Positions 12,901 through 24,275 of a stretch of DNA of 64,000 nucleotides are shown here, in pieces. The notes below the pieces were generated by a model. The model was not told the DNA's origin and searched no databases. It saw nothing but the letters and a program-made list of their open reading frames with translations. Numbering within the stretch: position 1 is the stretch's first letter; each line of letters opens with the position of its first letter. This DNA is from Kryptolebias marmoratus (lineage: Eukaryota; Chordata; Actinopteri; Cyprinodontiformes; Rivulidae), in NCBI RefSeq assembly GCF_001649575.2, contig NC_051446.1, positions 20,229,344-20,293,343 on the forward strand, given 5' to 3'. A program made the position numbers and the translations under genes.

Positions 12901-14860
12901 TCCATCTGTTCTGGTGGAGAAAGGAAAGAAAAAGATCAGAATGTGAAGTGGAGACAGACGAACAGCTGACGATGTCGGTGAGGGGAGAAGAGAAGCTGTT
13001 TGATAAGTTACTGGTTCGAAGCTAAACACACACATGTTTGCATGAAGCGAGTAAAACTTGAGACGATTGCTCAAACAAAGGCAGCTGAAAGTAAATTATT
13101 GAACTTTATTCGTAAGCCGGAGTCTTTGAATGCACTCGGGCAAATTAAGGGAATAATTCATGCAAAAATTCCCTCATATCTGGAGTCCAGCTGAGCCGAC
13201 AGTTCGGCTGTGGTTTGGTTTGGATTTCTTCTCTCGCTGCAGTTCAAGCTCGGAGAATTTATTCTGACATCCAGCCATGATTCCTCTTCAGATGATCCGG
13301 TGATTCTGTCTGTGGATTCGTGTTTGTTCTGACAAAAGGTTGCCACGGCACGTCTCCCGTCGTTTTCCCAGGCTGGAACCGAAAGGTGGCGGCCCCCGGC
13401 CAGCCTCTTCTGTGTGACCATGCGTGGGACAGCCTCCCCCCTTCCCGTTGACCTGCAGTTGTCACTCACACTGACAATGTCAAAAAGAAGAAGAAAAAGA
13501 AGCCCTCCTTGTTTCGTTCCCTCAGCTCCCCTCGAGCCCAAAGGTCAAGGTTCAGTTTGCAGTGGGTGGGAGGGATTCCTCTGCCCCCACATGGAGGCAA
13601 ATTAGCAGCCTTTTACTGGGTGGATTGTTTGTGCTATGACAAACATATCCTCCTATACACCCACACTATTTATTTATCAGGTATTTAGTTAGACGCTACA
13701 TTATGCATGAGGCTACACAAAGCTTAATTACACTTGCATGATTTGGATTCCTCATTCAAATGAGGCTGTTTGATCCGTGGACGATTCTCCAGAGGAAACA
13801 TGTAATTATTATGCTATTTCCATTTGGCATAGAAGACCCTGTCTAACTCGGAGGCGATTTAAAGTCAAACCCACTTGTTCCGACACCCGAAAAACTCCTT
13901 TTACTGCAAACTCAGGCAGTTTTCCCCATCACTCGGAGAGAGTTTCTCCTCCACGCCATAATGACAGCATGAAAGCTCGTGAATTTCAAATCCCATTCAC
14001 TTTTTCCGCAACATTACGGATCCTCAGTGAGGAGCACTTTGTTGAAAAGCATTTGATGATAAAGCTTTTGAAATATTGATTTGAATATGAAAGTGAGAGG
14101 TAGTCTTGAAGTGTTTTGCAAGTGTTTTTTTTCCCCTCTTCTTTAATTCAAACTTTTCCATCTGGGGGTGAAAGGAGAAGCAGAAGGGTTGGACAGGAGG
14201 AGCGCAGACAGAAGTGTGTGTGTAGGGGGGGCGTTTTGGGATGAGTGAACAGGACTCTTTTTGAGAGTGCGTGCCTCCGTGTGCAACTCTTGTGCGTGTT
14301 GTCTCCTTTGGGGAGACAGCTGTGAGAAAGTTTTTAATTGTTTACCCATTTTAAAGTCGGTAAACAAGCCTCGGCCTTGTTAATGGTGCCTCTAATGCTC
14401 AACTTTCAACTGAAAATCAGCTTTCTGCCCTTAATACTTTGGGCTGGAAAAGACTGATCTGCTCTCAGCCTCTGACGAATCTTTGGTAATAATCACAATT
14501 TTCCACAACACAGTGTGGTAAAAACCATAACTTACCATTAAAGATTTCACTCCACTTTGGGTAAACATCGACAGTAAGCTTCTGGAAACAGAAACACCTG
14601 CAGTATGTGGAGGAAATCCTCATCGTCCTTATACTGCTCCTAAAATAATATTGAATTTTTCATGAAGTAATTCAGAGACTGACAGCAGTGAATCCACAGG
14701 GCAGACCTAAGGAGCAGGTGGATTGTGTGTTGAGGCTGCCCTCTAGTGGTCATTTGTTTTGGAGACCCCTGCATCTGGAGGAAAAGTGCAGAACAGCTCC
14801 AAGAAGATGAGGACGTTTTAAGAAACTGTCCATCTTTTTGAAGAGACTGAGCATCTATTT
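9986..14860. other. Intergenic, no gene recognised
   Basis: Chance ORFs, A/T tracts, short CA and CAAA repeats near 10388-10425. 13640-13790 is AT-rich with TTAATTA-type sites and looks like possible conserved regulatory DNA, but this cannot be tested here. Confidence 0.4.
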
Positions 14861-15425
14861 AACATCCTTTGTCCACTGTCCCTCGTCTGCACATGTCCAA
14901 ACCATCTCAGCCTGAGCCGTCCCTCTGTCAGTTTTGGTCCCTCCCAGTTAAAACCTGAACATCTTCATCTCTGTTCTCGCTACAATCTTTTACTCCTTCT
15001 GTCACGAACCACCCCCGACAGTCGTCTCCATCCGCTCCACCCTGCCTGCCCTCTCTTCGGGGGCCTAAACTCATCCACCTTCAGCACTCGGACTCTTCTG
15101 CAGCTTCTCTGTGACACCCGTCTCCTCATTCACACGCATGGATTCAGTCTCCTCTTCTCTCCAGTGCATGCCTCCACCTCTCCAGGCTCTCTTCCACCTG
15201 CTCCCCACTCTCACCGCAGATCATCCGCCCGTCCATCGCCACTGCAAACCAGAAGGGGCTCAGAGCTGATCCCTGATGTAATCCCACCCTGAACCCGTCT
15301 GTCCCTCCTCCCACGCATGTCCGCACTGTCTCACCGTCCTCACATGTCCTGCACCACCCTCATATACTTCTCCACCCCACCCGTCTCCTTCACTCCAGCT
15401 GTCTTCTTCACTATTGCTGACTGTC
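14860..15425 (-). mobile_element. RTE-like LINE relic (reverse transcriptase fragment)
   Basis: The minus strand reads TDGFRVGLHQGSALSPFWFA and GEQVEESLERWRHALERRG, matching the reverse transcriptase of fish RTE-type LINEs (usual VGLHQGSALSPFLFA and REQVEESLERWR). The catalytic FADD box between them is lost. The CACTGTCCCTCGTCTGCACA stretch near 14875 is a familiar 3' part of such elements. Stops and gaps show it is dead. Confidence 0.75.
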
Positions 15426-15963
15426 ACTTTCATTTGACAGAATAATGGTGGATAACGAGGAGTTATTTTTTAATTCTTGTACATCTTCTGCTCTTTGATT
15501 TGACTTCTCTTAGAAGATCTCCTCCGTGAGTTTACTGGTTTTGGCTTTTAAGTTATAAATTTATAAAAATGAAGCTGTGGAGTTTGTAAAATGTGGACTT
15601 TTATGAAGCAAAACAGAACTCCAGCCATATAAGTTGCACAATCGATGTCTAAAGTTGCTTTCATGAAAGTGCAACACTAGATCACGACCATACCGAAGGC
15701 ATAGATGTTTACTTTATTATTAACGAACATAAATTAAGATTTAATTAGGCATGCTACAGAGATATTAGGACAATTTCTTAATATGCATGTTCATTATGTA
15801 AAAGAACATGTATGAAATCCCAGAATGAGGGCATCCAGGCTGTCTTTGAAAAACTAGAGATTCCTTGCATTTAAATGCAACACACCAGCTGACATGCAGC
15901 AGTTTTGTTAAAGCCAAGAAACACATTACTGCACGACTCTCAGCTGAAATAAGAGGGATTTAC

Positions 15964-16208
15964 CTCTGTGTTTGCCGCGTCGCTTTGTGACAGAGTGGAA
16001 GTGACAGCACCGCAAGTTATCTTCAGGTCTTGAAAGCGTTCCTGGGTATTTGATATTTGAATGTGCTGCCGGGAGTTTCGTCCCGTTCTCCGGCTTGTGA
16101 AGAGCCTCCCGTGAGGATCCGGGGAGCCGTGACGCAGGGGTTTGTGTCTCTCTCTCAGGCCTCTGCAGCTCGTACTCCTGTCTGCATGACTGAGCTCATT
16201 TAGCCAAT
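15964..16208 (-). other. Exon-like open stretch, unassigned
   Basis: Minus strand: acceptor ATACTTTCAG, 81 open codons (DWLNELSHADRS... to SQSDAANTE), then donor GTAAAT. No family recognised and no partner exons found, so it may be an orphan exon, non-coding RNA exon, or chance. Confidence 0.25.
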
Positions 16209-16879
16209 CTGAAAGTATAAAAAAGAAGAGAGCATCAACAGTTTGTGCAAAAGCAGTCATCATTGGGCTGCTGGGAATGTGAAGGTGTAAAAAAAAACAT
16301 TTGGCTGAATAAAACCCTTCAGGGTGCTGCAGATGTATGGAGCCTCATTAGGAGATAAATACCTGGATCAAAAGCCTAATTTATTAGACTTATTATAAGA
16401 AATTAAATGAATTATCCTTAATAACAAAATCTAATTTGATTTGTACTTTTCTTTTGGGAAATATTGCAAAAATTTGAAAAACAAACCCGCTGAAATCTGA
16501 TTTTTTTAATTAATTAATTTTTTCAAAAAACTCAACTATTCCAGAAACTAAACCAGAACCAGACATTTCTTTTTTTACTTTTACTCCACCGTCAGTGTCA
16601 CATTTCATCAGTTTCAATCAGTTTTGTAGTCGTGAATAACTGCCACCCTTTTAATGTTGTTTTTGTGATTTCTTGTAATGTTGCTTCATGCATTGTCTTA
16701 ATGAGTGTAATGTTTTAAACTATTTTTCTGTTTGAGTTGTTAAAGGCCCATCTGGGGATGAGCACTGTAAATTAGCCCAGGCTGTAAATGTCATAATCTG
16801 GTATTTATTAACACTCAACACACGTCTGTATCTGTATATGAATAAACATCCGTTTTTTTTTTTTTACTTGCCTGTTTTT

Positions 16880-17145
16880 TTCTGGGTCTTGGTGAGCTGG
16901 TGTCTATCCCCAGCAGTCACTGTGCGAGAGGACAGCTTGTCTCTGGACAGGTCGTAAGTCTATCACAGGGACACATAGAGACAAACGAGACAGAGAACCA
17001 TTCACACCGAGGGACAATTTAGAGTTTCCAATGAACCTAACATGCATGTTTTTTTTTGGTCTGTGGGAAGAAAACCCAGGCGAACCTGGGTCTGTCTTGC
17101 AGTGAGGGGACAGTACTATCCACTGCACCACTGTGCAGCCCTATA
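16880..17145 (+). repeat. Interspersed repeat common in fish
   Basis: Carries the familiar module ACAATTTAGAGT..CCAATGAACCTAACATGCATG..GGTCTGTGGGA.GAAAACC. It looks like a LINE/SINE tail; not named further. Confidence 0.7.
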
Positions 17146-18624
17146 AATACACCATTAAATTAAAATAAAAGCTATATTAGGATTTTCCTGCTGTTAATTG
17201 TGCTTGCAGATACAATTCTGTGGAAATAACTGAGATTTATAAAAGGGCAGCAATTCTCTCTGGTCCAGCGGCGCCTTTAGGAAGGGGGAGTGTTGTCACT
17301 GATAATCTTAGTGTGAAATAAACCCGATTTCTCCAAGCTATCTAAAACAGATAAAACATTTATTGTTCGTAACCTTTCCACAGAACCCCACTCCAGTGGA
17401 TCTGAACCGTCCTTTTAATTCTCCCTCTTTAAATCTGCGAGCAGACTAATCATCTCTTGACACCTACCTCCTCTGTAACTCCACTTACCACATTTTATTC
17501 TAATTGATTTCGATTTTAATTCATTAATTTTGCCCGTGGAGCACCTGCAGCACATTGATAGTTATCAGGGCCCCACCTGGAGCTTCGTCTCCGAAAAGAA
17601 GATGAGTTTCAGAGAGCGTTTCAACAACCGTCTGTTACATCATCGTTATGTGCTAGTTTAGATTTGTTCTTGCGCAAAACACTGCAAAAATAAGACACAA
17701 ACTGGAAGTAAATTCAAACTTTTTAGACTAAATGAGCTAAAGTAGGTTTTAGAGAAAAAAAAAAGGGAACGGATGTTAAACATAAATGTGACAGAATGTG
17801 TTTCGTTACGGTAAACACTGACGAATTTTAGAGGCAAAAATGGCACGGGCTGAAAAAAAAAACTCAGCTCAAGCTGATAAAAAGAGCTTTTAGTACAAGA
17901 AGGTCACCTAAAACTCAGCTTGAATTTCTATTAGATTTATCACAATGAAAAAAAAATCTGAAGTGGTGAAAGCTGAAGGTTTTGTTTCGGCTCTCACAGT
18001 TTAATCAAACTGAGCTTCGATGAAATGCTTTAAAACTGAAAAGAGCAAAACATGACAAATAAATCTTAAGAATTTACAAAACCTGAAGCATTTCGCTGGA
18101 AAAATGAGTGAAAATATTACAGCAGAAAAACAAGTTAGTAAATTCTTCATTTGGAAAAAAGAGAATTATAAACTAACACCCATATTCAAAAGTTCATTTT
18201 ATCTTTAATTGTTTTTATTTTGGTATTCATTCATTTCTTTTGTAAATTAATTGAAAATCACATCAGTTTTGACCAAATGGGGGGGGCTTAAACTTTGGCA
18301 CTCATTACAAAGTCATAAAGATCGCACCGGTCATAAAATTAAAAAAATAATAAAATTATGAAGAAACAAAATCTGCACATTTCCTCAAATTTAACATTTG
18401 TAAGCAAAATATGTGACAAGCTGCAAAAAAACAGCCAAAGTTACTGAAAATAGATTCAAAATGGTGACTTCCTTGGGATAAAGAAGTCTGACAATTTTGA
18501 TATATTGTTAGATATTTATGCTCAGATTTATTGAGTAAAGTATGCAGATAAAAATGCTTTGTTTACACTGAGTGCGTACCTGCATTTCAGAACTGCATGG
18601 CAATATATAATTCAGGATGACCTT
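17146..18624. other. Intergenic, no gene seen
   Basis: AT-rich DNA downstream of MMP21 with chance ORFs only. A weak family A-like phrase (TTCAAAATGGTGACTTCC) lies near 18456. Confidence 0.5.
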
Positions 18625-18630
18625 TTTATT
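18625..18630 (-). terminator. Candidate poly(A) signal of MMP21
   Basis: AATAAA on the minus strand about 360 nt below the MMP21 stop, with a second overlapping AATAAA-like match beside it. Chosen as the closest good hexamer; not verified by transcripts. Confidence 0.45.
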
Positions 18631-18987
18631 TATTTCAAAGTCTGTAATAATTACCTTTAATTAAACTGCATTTGTTCATGAGGAGACTAAATAAATGTTC
18701 TACAGATGTACTCACACTGATACCAGAAAAATCTGAGTCATAAAACATATTTGTGCAAACAAACTCAACATCTCCAAGGAGAAAAAGATAAACAACAGCT
18801 GTTACATAAAATATTAACGCTCTTCTGTGAAAATAAGCCAACAAGAATGTTGTTTTTGTCTTTTAAATAGAATTACGCTGCTGAAAAGATTAAACGGCGA
18901 GTGTGTGGAGACACACGGCAGCATGTTTACCTACAGGTAAATCAGCTGGCTACATCTGTACGCGCGGTTTAATTCAGCTCCGCGCCC

Positions 18988-19293
18988 TCAGCGGGTTAGT
19001 TTGAGAGCAGAAGGATGAACGTTGCAGATGTCAAACCACTGCTGATCCACCTGCTTGTGCGGCAGCAAGCCGTTCCGAGGCAGGAAGGGCCGGCGCCAGC
19101 GCTCGCGGCTGCCCGCCACTCGCCAGAAGCGCGTGCCCTTGAGCAGAAAGATGGCACCGTGGGTGTAGGAGAAGTAGGCGGCGTCGATGTTGCCATCTGG
19201 ATGGTCTCCTCTCTCCACTGGAGGGAAAACGTCTCTGATGGGTTTGGGGAAGCCTCTTGCCAAGCTGCTGCCTTCCACGCTGAATGCATACAC
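18988..19293 (-). CDS. mmp21: MMP21 exon 7 (last exon, stop)
   Basis: Residues 564-664 and TGA stop. Contains the last hemopexin blade and the closing Cys in WFDICNVH. Acceptor CAAACAG before a GTG codon. Confidence 0.93.
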   Translation of the reverse strand: MYAFSVEGSSLARGFPKPIRDVFPPVERGDHPDGNIDAAYFSYTHGAIFLLKGTRFWRVAGSRERWRRPFLPRNGLLPHKQVDQQWFDICNVHPSALKLTR

Positions 19294-22200
19294 CTGTTTG
19301 GACAGAAATCTGCCTAATTACAACAAATCACTGAGAAAACTGCATTTCTGTCTGCAGGAATGCCTTCTTTTAGAACACTAATAAAACAATAACAGTACAT
19401 ATTACGTACTGGGTATGTACTGGGTGCTTACAAGTTAAATTAAGTTGCCAAATCGATCATGCGAGTTTGCTCGCTGTGGCAACCCCTGAAGAAGGAAGCA
19501 GCTGAAAGAACGTCTTACTTACCAAGTATGCACCCAGTATGTACCAGGTATGCACCAGATGTGTACCCGGTTCTTCCAGATAAGTACCTAGTACATGCAA
19601 GTTAATTACTAGGTACATATCTGGTGTGTATTTCTTAGTACCAGATGTGTACCAGCCTGTAGCATGTACTGTTACCATCATTTCTTTATATTTTGCCTTA
19701 AAGGAGTCAGTATTTGTCATATTTTAAAGTGTTATTGAGTAACATTTGTTTTGGATTCCTGAAAATCTTTCAAAATATATATTTGGATTTTTGCTGTTTT
19801 TTAAAAAAATGCCTATTTGTATCTTTAGGCCTTTTGTTATAAGCAGTCCGTCACAAAAACACATCTTTTTTTAGCTGAATTTAAAAAAAATACCATAGAT
19901 AACATAAATTGTCAGGCATAAAATAGTATTTTGGCTCCAACAAGTACGTTGAGTACAGATTTCAACCTACCATTCCTCTTCCAAACACTTTAAATAAATC
20001 CTCATGCACTTTTTCAAGCCCTTCGCTCAGGCAAATGTAATTTGTTTTAATCTGAAAGCAACAATCTGGTGTCTGAAGTCGCCACCAACTACAACAGGCC
20101 TGACGCTGTAGTCATTTCCTCTTTGGACAATGAGAAGTTTAATCCTGTTTACAGTTTTGTTTGCAATAAAAAAAAGAAAAGCTGAATGATTTTTTTGCTC
20201 AACAGAGAGGTTGGGTTTGTTCAACTTCATATGATCAGGTTTGCAAAACTGAAATTATTCCATTAATTTTGGGCGAATGTTGGAAAACCTGTAAAGGAAC
20301 AACCCTCTGCTTGTGTTTCTGCAGCTGTAGAAGTGAAAGTGGTAGATCCAAAACCTGATGAGATTTTGCATCTTAATTTAACTCCATTAAAAAAAAGGTG
20401 GATTATTCTTACTAGAGTGCCTTTGAAGAAGTAGATGTGGGAGTCCCTCCTGTCGTAAAAGGCTGTGTCGATGGGAGCGGGCACCCCGGGGAAACCTTCA
20501 GAAATCATCCTCGGGTACCGATGACCATCCGGCTCCTGAATGAACACCTGATCGTTCTCAATTCTGTACCTCCAAAACTGAGTACCTGTTTTTGAAAAGA
20601 AGAACCAACTGTTTGCATCACTGAGAGTCAAATGACCTCTCATTTGCAGAAAACTGTTCCCCTACCCTTAAAAAAGTAAACGGCGTCTCTTTTCCTGGAC
20701 CACACGTGGACGTGTGCATCCACCCCGTCGCTGGGAAGCCCGTGCCAGCCGATCTGCAGCGCCACCGGATCGCCGTAACGTGTTCTGTTGTTTCTGTTCT
20801 CGTACAGCCAGTACCAGCCGTCCCTCAGGAAGTAGGTGTTGAAGCGGACGATCGCGTCTCCAGAAGGCGTCTTCTCCTTCCTGATCCAGTCGAACACCGT
20901 ATCAAACCGGCCTTTACACGCACCTGCAATCAAACAGTTTGCTTTTCTGTTAGCTTGTTCCCGTCAGTCTCTTCAGTTTTTGCGTATCCAGCAGGTGACG
21001 GCATAATCCTGTACCATACAGATGCTGTATAGCCTTTCTGTCCATCCAGTCCATCTCAAAACTTGACTCATGAGGCAGATAGCTGGGCTGCATGATGGAT
21101 CCAGGTCTGTAGGTGTGGGGAAGTCCCAAAACGTGGCCGATCTCATGAACCGCCACCTAACAGGCAGGGAATTCAAAGTGCTGTTACTCCACCTGTCCGT
21201 ATTCCTGTCAACCGTTCCTGATCCGATGCTTACTTTGAGGAGGCTGATTCCGCTGTGAGAGCTGGGAGCCGTGAAATGCTCGTCGTCGTCGAAGTGGATG
21301 TCACCAAGGAACCAGGCGTGAGCAAACTCCTGTCCCGTTCCGTCAAACTTCTGACTGCATCCCAGATGTCTTCCTGTGCAGAGGACAAAGGTCCTGGATA
21401 ATTAAAATGCACCGGTGTCCTTTTGCAGTGCAGTATTCAACACAACCGCCAAGGATGGGGATATATGATAAAAAAATCAATTTTTGATGCTCAAAGTTGG
21501 GGCAAATCTTGCAGCTGCTGCAGTCTACGTTGGTTTTCACCTCTTTTAAACTGTTTTACTGATGCTTCTGATTTTATCACCTCATAAAATTGTCAAAAAT
21601 GGAATTTAAAATTTACCACCTTTCTTTAAAATTTGAGAAATGACCGAATATCCAAGGACTAGAATTCCTTAAAGGAATGCATGTCGACAGTCAACTTTCT
21701 TGGCAGAGTTTAATTCAAGATGGTCACCAGAGCTACATCTTGGAGTATGTTTTGAGGATGACTCTCAGCTACCATCACGGCAAATTTTAATTTAACATCT
21801 GTAAAACTGACTGAGTATAGCCATTTTTGTGTTTACTAAGGTCAGTTGGCTGTGGTGGCCATCTTGAATTGGTGCGACTACAAAATGTAACCGGTTGGAG
21901 ATGTACATTCAGTGATAACTTTCTGAGAGCTTCATTAAAATCCATCCAGTGCTTCAGGAAATAACAGACATTATTGTCCTATCTCCTTTGGCAGAGGGAG
22001 ATTTAAACTGTATAAAATGTAAAAATGGTCATATGAGGAGGAAACTGCTCTCCCCAGGTGTGATGTTCCAAAATCTTGGCACTCAAACTGTTTCAGATCT
22101 GCATCTTGATGCAGTTTGAGTCACCAGAATCCAAAGCTGCTCAAAATAAATTCACATCAAATCTGGTAAAGCTTTTGGTGAGCTGCTGTAAAAAACACGG

Positions 22201-23692
22201 GACAGTTAACTATTCTGGTTACTTAGGAAGCCAAAGTACAGATTTTTTCGACTTCTACGTCCAAATGAGCGTCTTGGCTGATGCCTACCTGTGCCGAAGC
22301 CCAGCTTGATATCAACTTCCTCCAGCGGCGACCGCGCGTCCTCCACAAACTCCAGCGGCGACACCTCGCTCCACATCCTGAAGGCCAGCCTGAAGACGTA
22401 CCTCTGCTCCTCCACGGTCAGCTGACTGCTGTAGCCCTCTCCGATCAGCCGCCACCTCAGCACCGTCTTGGAAAACGCCGCTGAACCGGATCCACCCAGA
22501 TCTCTCCTCCGGCGCCTTTCCAACACGAGAGAGGCGAGGCGACGCTTTCTGCGCCTCGCTGCGTCGCCCTGGCTTGTGTTCGCGCCGTCGTAGCTGAAGC
22601 TGTCCGGCGACGTCGCATTCGCGTTCGTATCGTTGGAAACGCCCACGAGGAGACTTTCTGTGTTGTTAAAACTGAACGCGTCATCTTCTGAGGAATTAGC
22701 AGAGCTGCCGAAGGCGTCACTTGCTGTGTTGTCGCTGTCAGTCTCATTAAAGCCGTCCGTCTGACTGGTCTCGGGTTCTACAGGGGCGTCCGGGTCCGTC
22801 TTCTTGTCAGGGACCCCGCACCTCGGTTTGTTCATCGCCTCCTTCGTGGCCTCATCGAACGCCCCGGTAACAGGCAGGCCTGACACCCTCTGGAACTCTT
22901 TAAGGGCTGAAACGAATGCCTGGTTCTCAGCTTGGCTTTTGTGGAGCTCATGGGGACCACTTTGAGGACTGTCCCTCGATCGAGACACTGATGTCCCCTC
23001 CTGGATTCTGGCTTGCAGGTCATCCAGGAAGTCATCCGGGAAAGAAGCGTCTGAATCCAACAACTGGTTCTCCTCCCAGTCAACCGGCTTGATGAACCCA
23101 TATCTGGAGAGAAAGAGCTGGAAGAAGATCCAGAACTTAATCATTAGGTGACAAAACTGGAAAAACATTACTTAATTAAAGAACTAGCATTCCTTGAAGG
23201 AATGTCTGCAGCCTTTAATGCCAGAGCTTTAGACGGAGATCATCTTAAAATGATGGAGTTGAAGCCTTCTGGTCAAAATTTGAGAAGTCATATGCCAGAT
23301 GTCACACTTAGACTGTGTTAATAACTTTCAGCTACTACCACATGAGATTTGAGCTGAATTTCTGTAAAAGCGCCTGAAATGTAGCCATTTTTGCGTTGAG
23401 TTGGGTTGATTCGCTGTGACGTCCATCTTCCACTGGATCGATGTACGCCCAACATTTACTTTCTGACCGTTTCAGTAAAATCCATCCAGTGGTTCATGAG
23501 ATATTTTGCTAACAGGCGCAGACACAAGGCGATTAAAAAGTTTACCTCAGCTTCGAACTCATCTGCTACAGCAGGAGCGTGGCGAGACGGCGGCGTCTGC
23601 ACGTCCGAGTGATCCCGGTTGTGGAAAAGCTTCTCGGCGCCGCTCGAGTTGGTCAGAAAAAGCAAAGCGATCAGCTGGATGAAAGTCAGCAT
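18988..23692 (-). CDS. mmp21: Matrix metalloproteinase-21, complete, 7 exons
   Basis: Secreted zinc endopeptidase; in vertebrates MMP21 is needed for left-right patterning (established knowledge). Exons on the minus strand: 23692-23546, 23117-22289, 21373-21234, 21156-21015, 20923-20666, 20585-20413, 19293-18988; all GT-AG, total 1995 nt, 664 aa. Domains in order: signal peptide (about 1-19), propeptide with peptidoglycan-binding-like helices and cysteine switch PRCGVPD (147-153), acidic Asn/Ser/Asp-rich stretch (154-236), basic furin-type clusters (237-242 and 250-254), catalytic domain with [11 protein letters not shown] (His 376, 380, 386) and a following SIMQP Met-turn, then a hemopexin domain opening at CKGRFD and closing near WFDICNVH. 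It is about 95 aa longer than human MMP21 (569 aa as recalled), mainly in the propeptide. The start is the Met heading a good signal peptide just below a TATA box. UROS lies upstream on the same strand. Confidence 0.95.
19395..19665. repeat. GTAC-rich degenerate minisatellite with LINE-tail fragment (MMP21 intron 6)
   Basis: TACTGGGTATGTACTGGGTGC on one side and inverted copies such as GCACCCAGTATGTACC on the other, with CTAGTACATGC and TACTAGGTACA further on. Between them CGCTGTGGCAACCCCTGAAG, a familiar fish LINE 3' tail. Confidence 0.55.
20413..20585 (-). CDS. mmp21: MMP21 exon 6 (hemopexin repeats)
   Basis: Residues 507-563, with [12 protein letters not shown] and [20 protein letters not shown]. 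Acceptor AAAACAG, donor GTAAGA; ends in phase 0. Confidence 0.92.
20666..20923 (-). CDS. mmp21: MMP21 exon 5 (hemopexin repeats)
   Basis: Residues 421-505. Begins at [12 protein letters not shown], whose Cys starts the hemopexin propeller, and contains [17 protein letters not shown]. Acceptor GATTGCAG, donor GTAGGG. Confidence 0.93.
21015..21156 (-). CDS. mmp21: MMP21 exon 4 (active site)
   Basis: Residues 373-419. Carries the zinc-binding [11 protein letters not shown] and the downstream SIMQP Met-turn. Acceptor CTGTTAG, donor GTACAG, phase 1. Confidence 0.95.
21234..21373 (-). CDS. mmp21: MMP21 exon 3 (catalytic domain)
   Basis: Residues 327-372, including [12 protein letters not shown], the structural zinc/calcium-binding part of the metzincin fold. 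Acceptor TGCACAG, donor GTAAGC. Confidence 0.93.
21655..21980 (-). repeat. Family A repeat copy in MMP21 intron 2
   Basis: Reverse orientation: CTCAGCTACCATCACGG, TATAGCCATTTTTGTG, GGTGGCCATCTTGAATTGG, AAAATCCATCCAGTGC. Starts with palindromic ATTCCTTAAAGGAAT. Confidence 0.8.
22289..23117 (-). CDS. mmp21: MMP21 exon 2 (propeptide, cysteine switch, furin clusters, start of catalytic domain)
   Basis: Encodes residues 50-325. The acceptor is set by similarity to the FLSRYG segment of MMP21. Contains PRCGVPD at 147-153, a long acidic stretch, basic clusters at 237-242 and 250-254, and [14 protein letters not shown] of the catalytic domain. Donor GTAGGC, phase 1. Confidence 0.93.
23175..23520 (-). 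repeat. Family A repeat copy filling MMP21 intron 1
   Basis: Nearly all of the 428-bp intron: palindrome GCATTCCTTGAAGGAATG, CAGCTACTACCACATGA, TGTAGCCATTTTTGCG, AAAATCCATCCAGTGG and ATATTTTGCTAACAGGC. Confidence 0.82.
23546..23692 (-). CDS. mmp21: MMP21 exon 1 (start codon, signal peptide)
   Basis: Encodes residues 1-49: a hydrophobic signal peptide ([11 protein letters not shown]) and the start of the propeptide. Donor GTAAAC follows a GAG codon; phase 0. Confidence 0.9.
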
Positions 23693-23743
23693 CGTGTCCT
23701 CGTGTGTCTGTGCGAAGCGGGATGAAACCCCGGAGCGGCTCGG

Positions 23744-23750
23744 CTTTATA
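23744..23750 (-). promoter_or_regulatory. TATA box of MMP21
   Basis: TATAAAG on the minus strand, 52-58 nt upstream of the MMP21 ATG. This predicts a start of transcription near 23715-23725 and a 5' UTR of only about 25-30 nt. A canonical TATA box suits a tightly regulated developmental gene. Confidence 0.65.
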
Positions 23751-24025
23751 GGAACATCCGGAGTTTCTCCACCCACCTGAAGGGCGCGACCGCTCGAGGG
23801 CGGCACACTTTTTGCAGCTGTGGGTGAAAAGTAAACGCGTTTTAAGTCGGCCACGGACGTGTCGCTCGTGCTCCGACGACTTTAATGAACTGTCACTAAA
23901 CTGTGGAAAAAGTAAAACGCTTCACTTTTATCTGAGCAGTGAAAGGGTTAGGGTTCCAACACCGGAGTCTTTTACAATAAAAAAAACTGAATGAGGTTTG
24001 TTTTTGAAAATAATTTACATTTTAC

Positions 24026-24031
24026 TTTATT
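24026..24031 (-). terminator. Candidate poly(A) signal of UROS
   Basis: AATAAA on the minus strand, about 122 nt below the UROS stop. It would leave roughly 280 bp between the UROS 3' end and the MMP21 TATA box. Confidence 0.6.
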
Positions 24032-24152
24032 AAAAGCCAGTTTTTTTTTTTTTTACTTTTCAGTGCAAATTTGAAGCTCAAACATTGGTAAAAAAAAAAA
24101 AAAAAAAAAAGATTGAAGTCAAAGAAATCTATAGTAGTATATAAATCAGTGG

Positions 24153-24275
24153 TCACTGCAGAGCCTCGGTTATGGCTGCTGCCAGGTGCTCAGCTGTCGG
24201 CTTCTCCGCAGTGCAGCTCACTCTCAGACCTGCTGCGGCCATGGCGTCCCGCGTGGTCGGCCCGATGGCTGCGAA
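24153..24275 (-). CDS. uros: UROS last exon (stop)
   Basis: Residues 222-261, [17 protein letters not shown]..., the conserved C-lobe end, then TGA. Confidence 0.93.
   Translation of the reverse strand, partial: FAAIGPTTRDAMAAAGLRVSCTAEKPTAEHLAAAITEALQ

Noticed and set aside
13158..13541. 127-codon minus-strand ORF
   Set aside because: No known motif, no partner exons.
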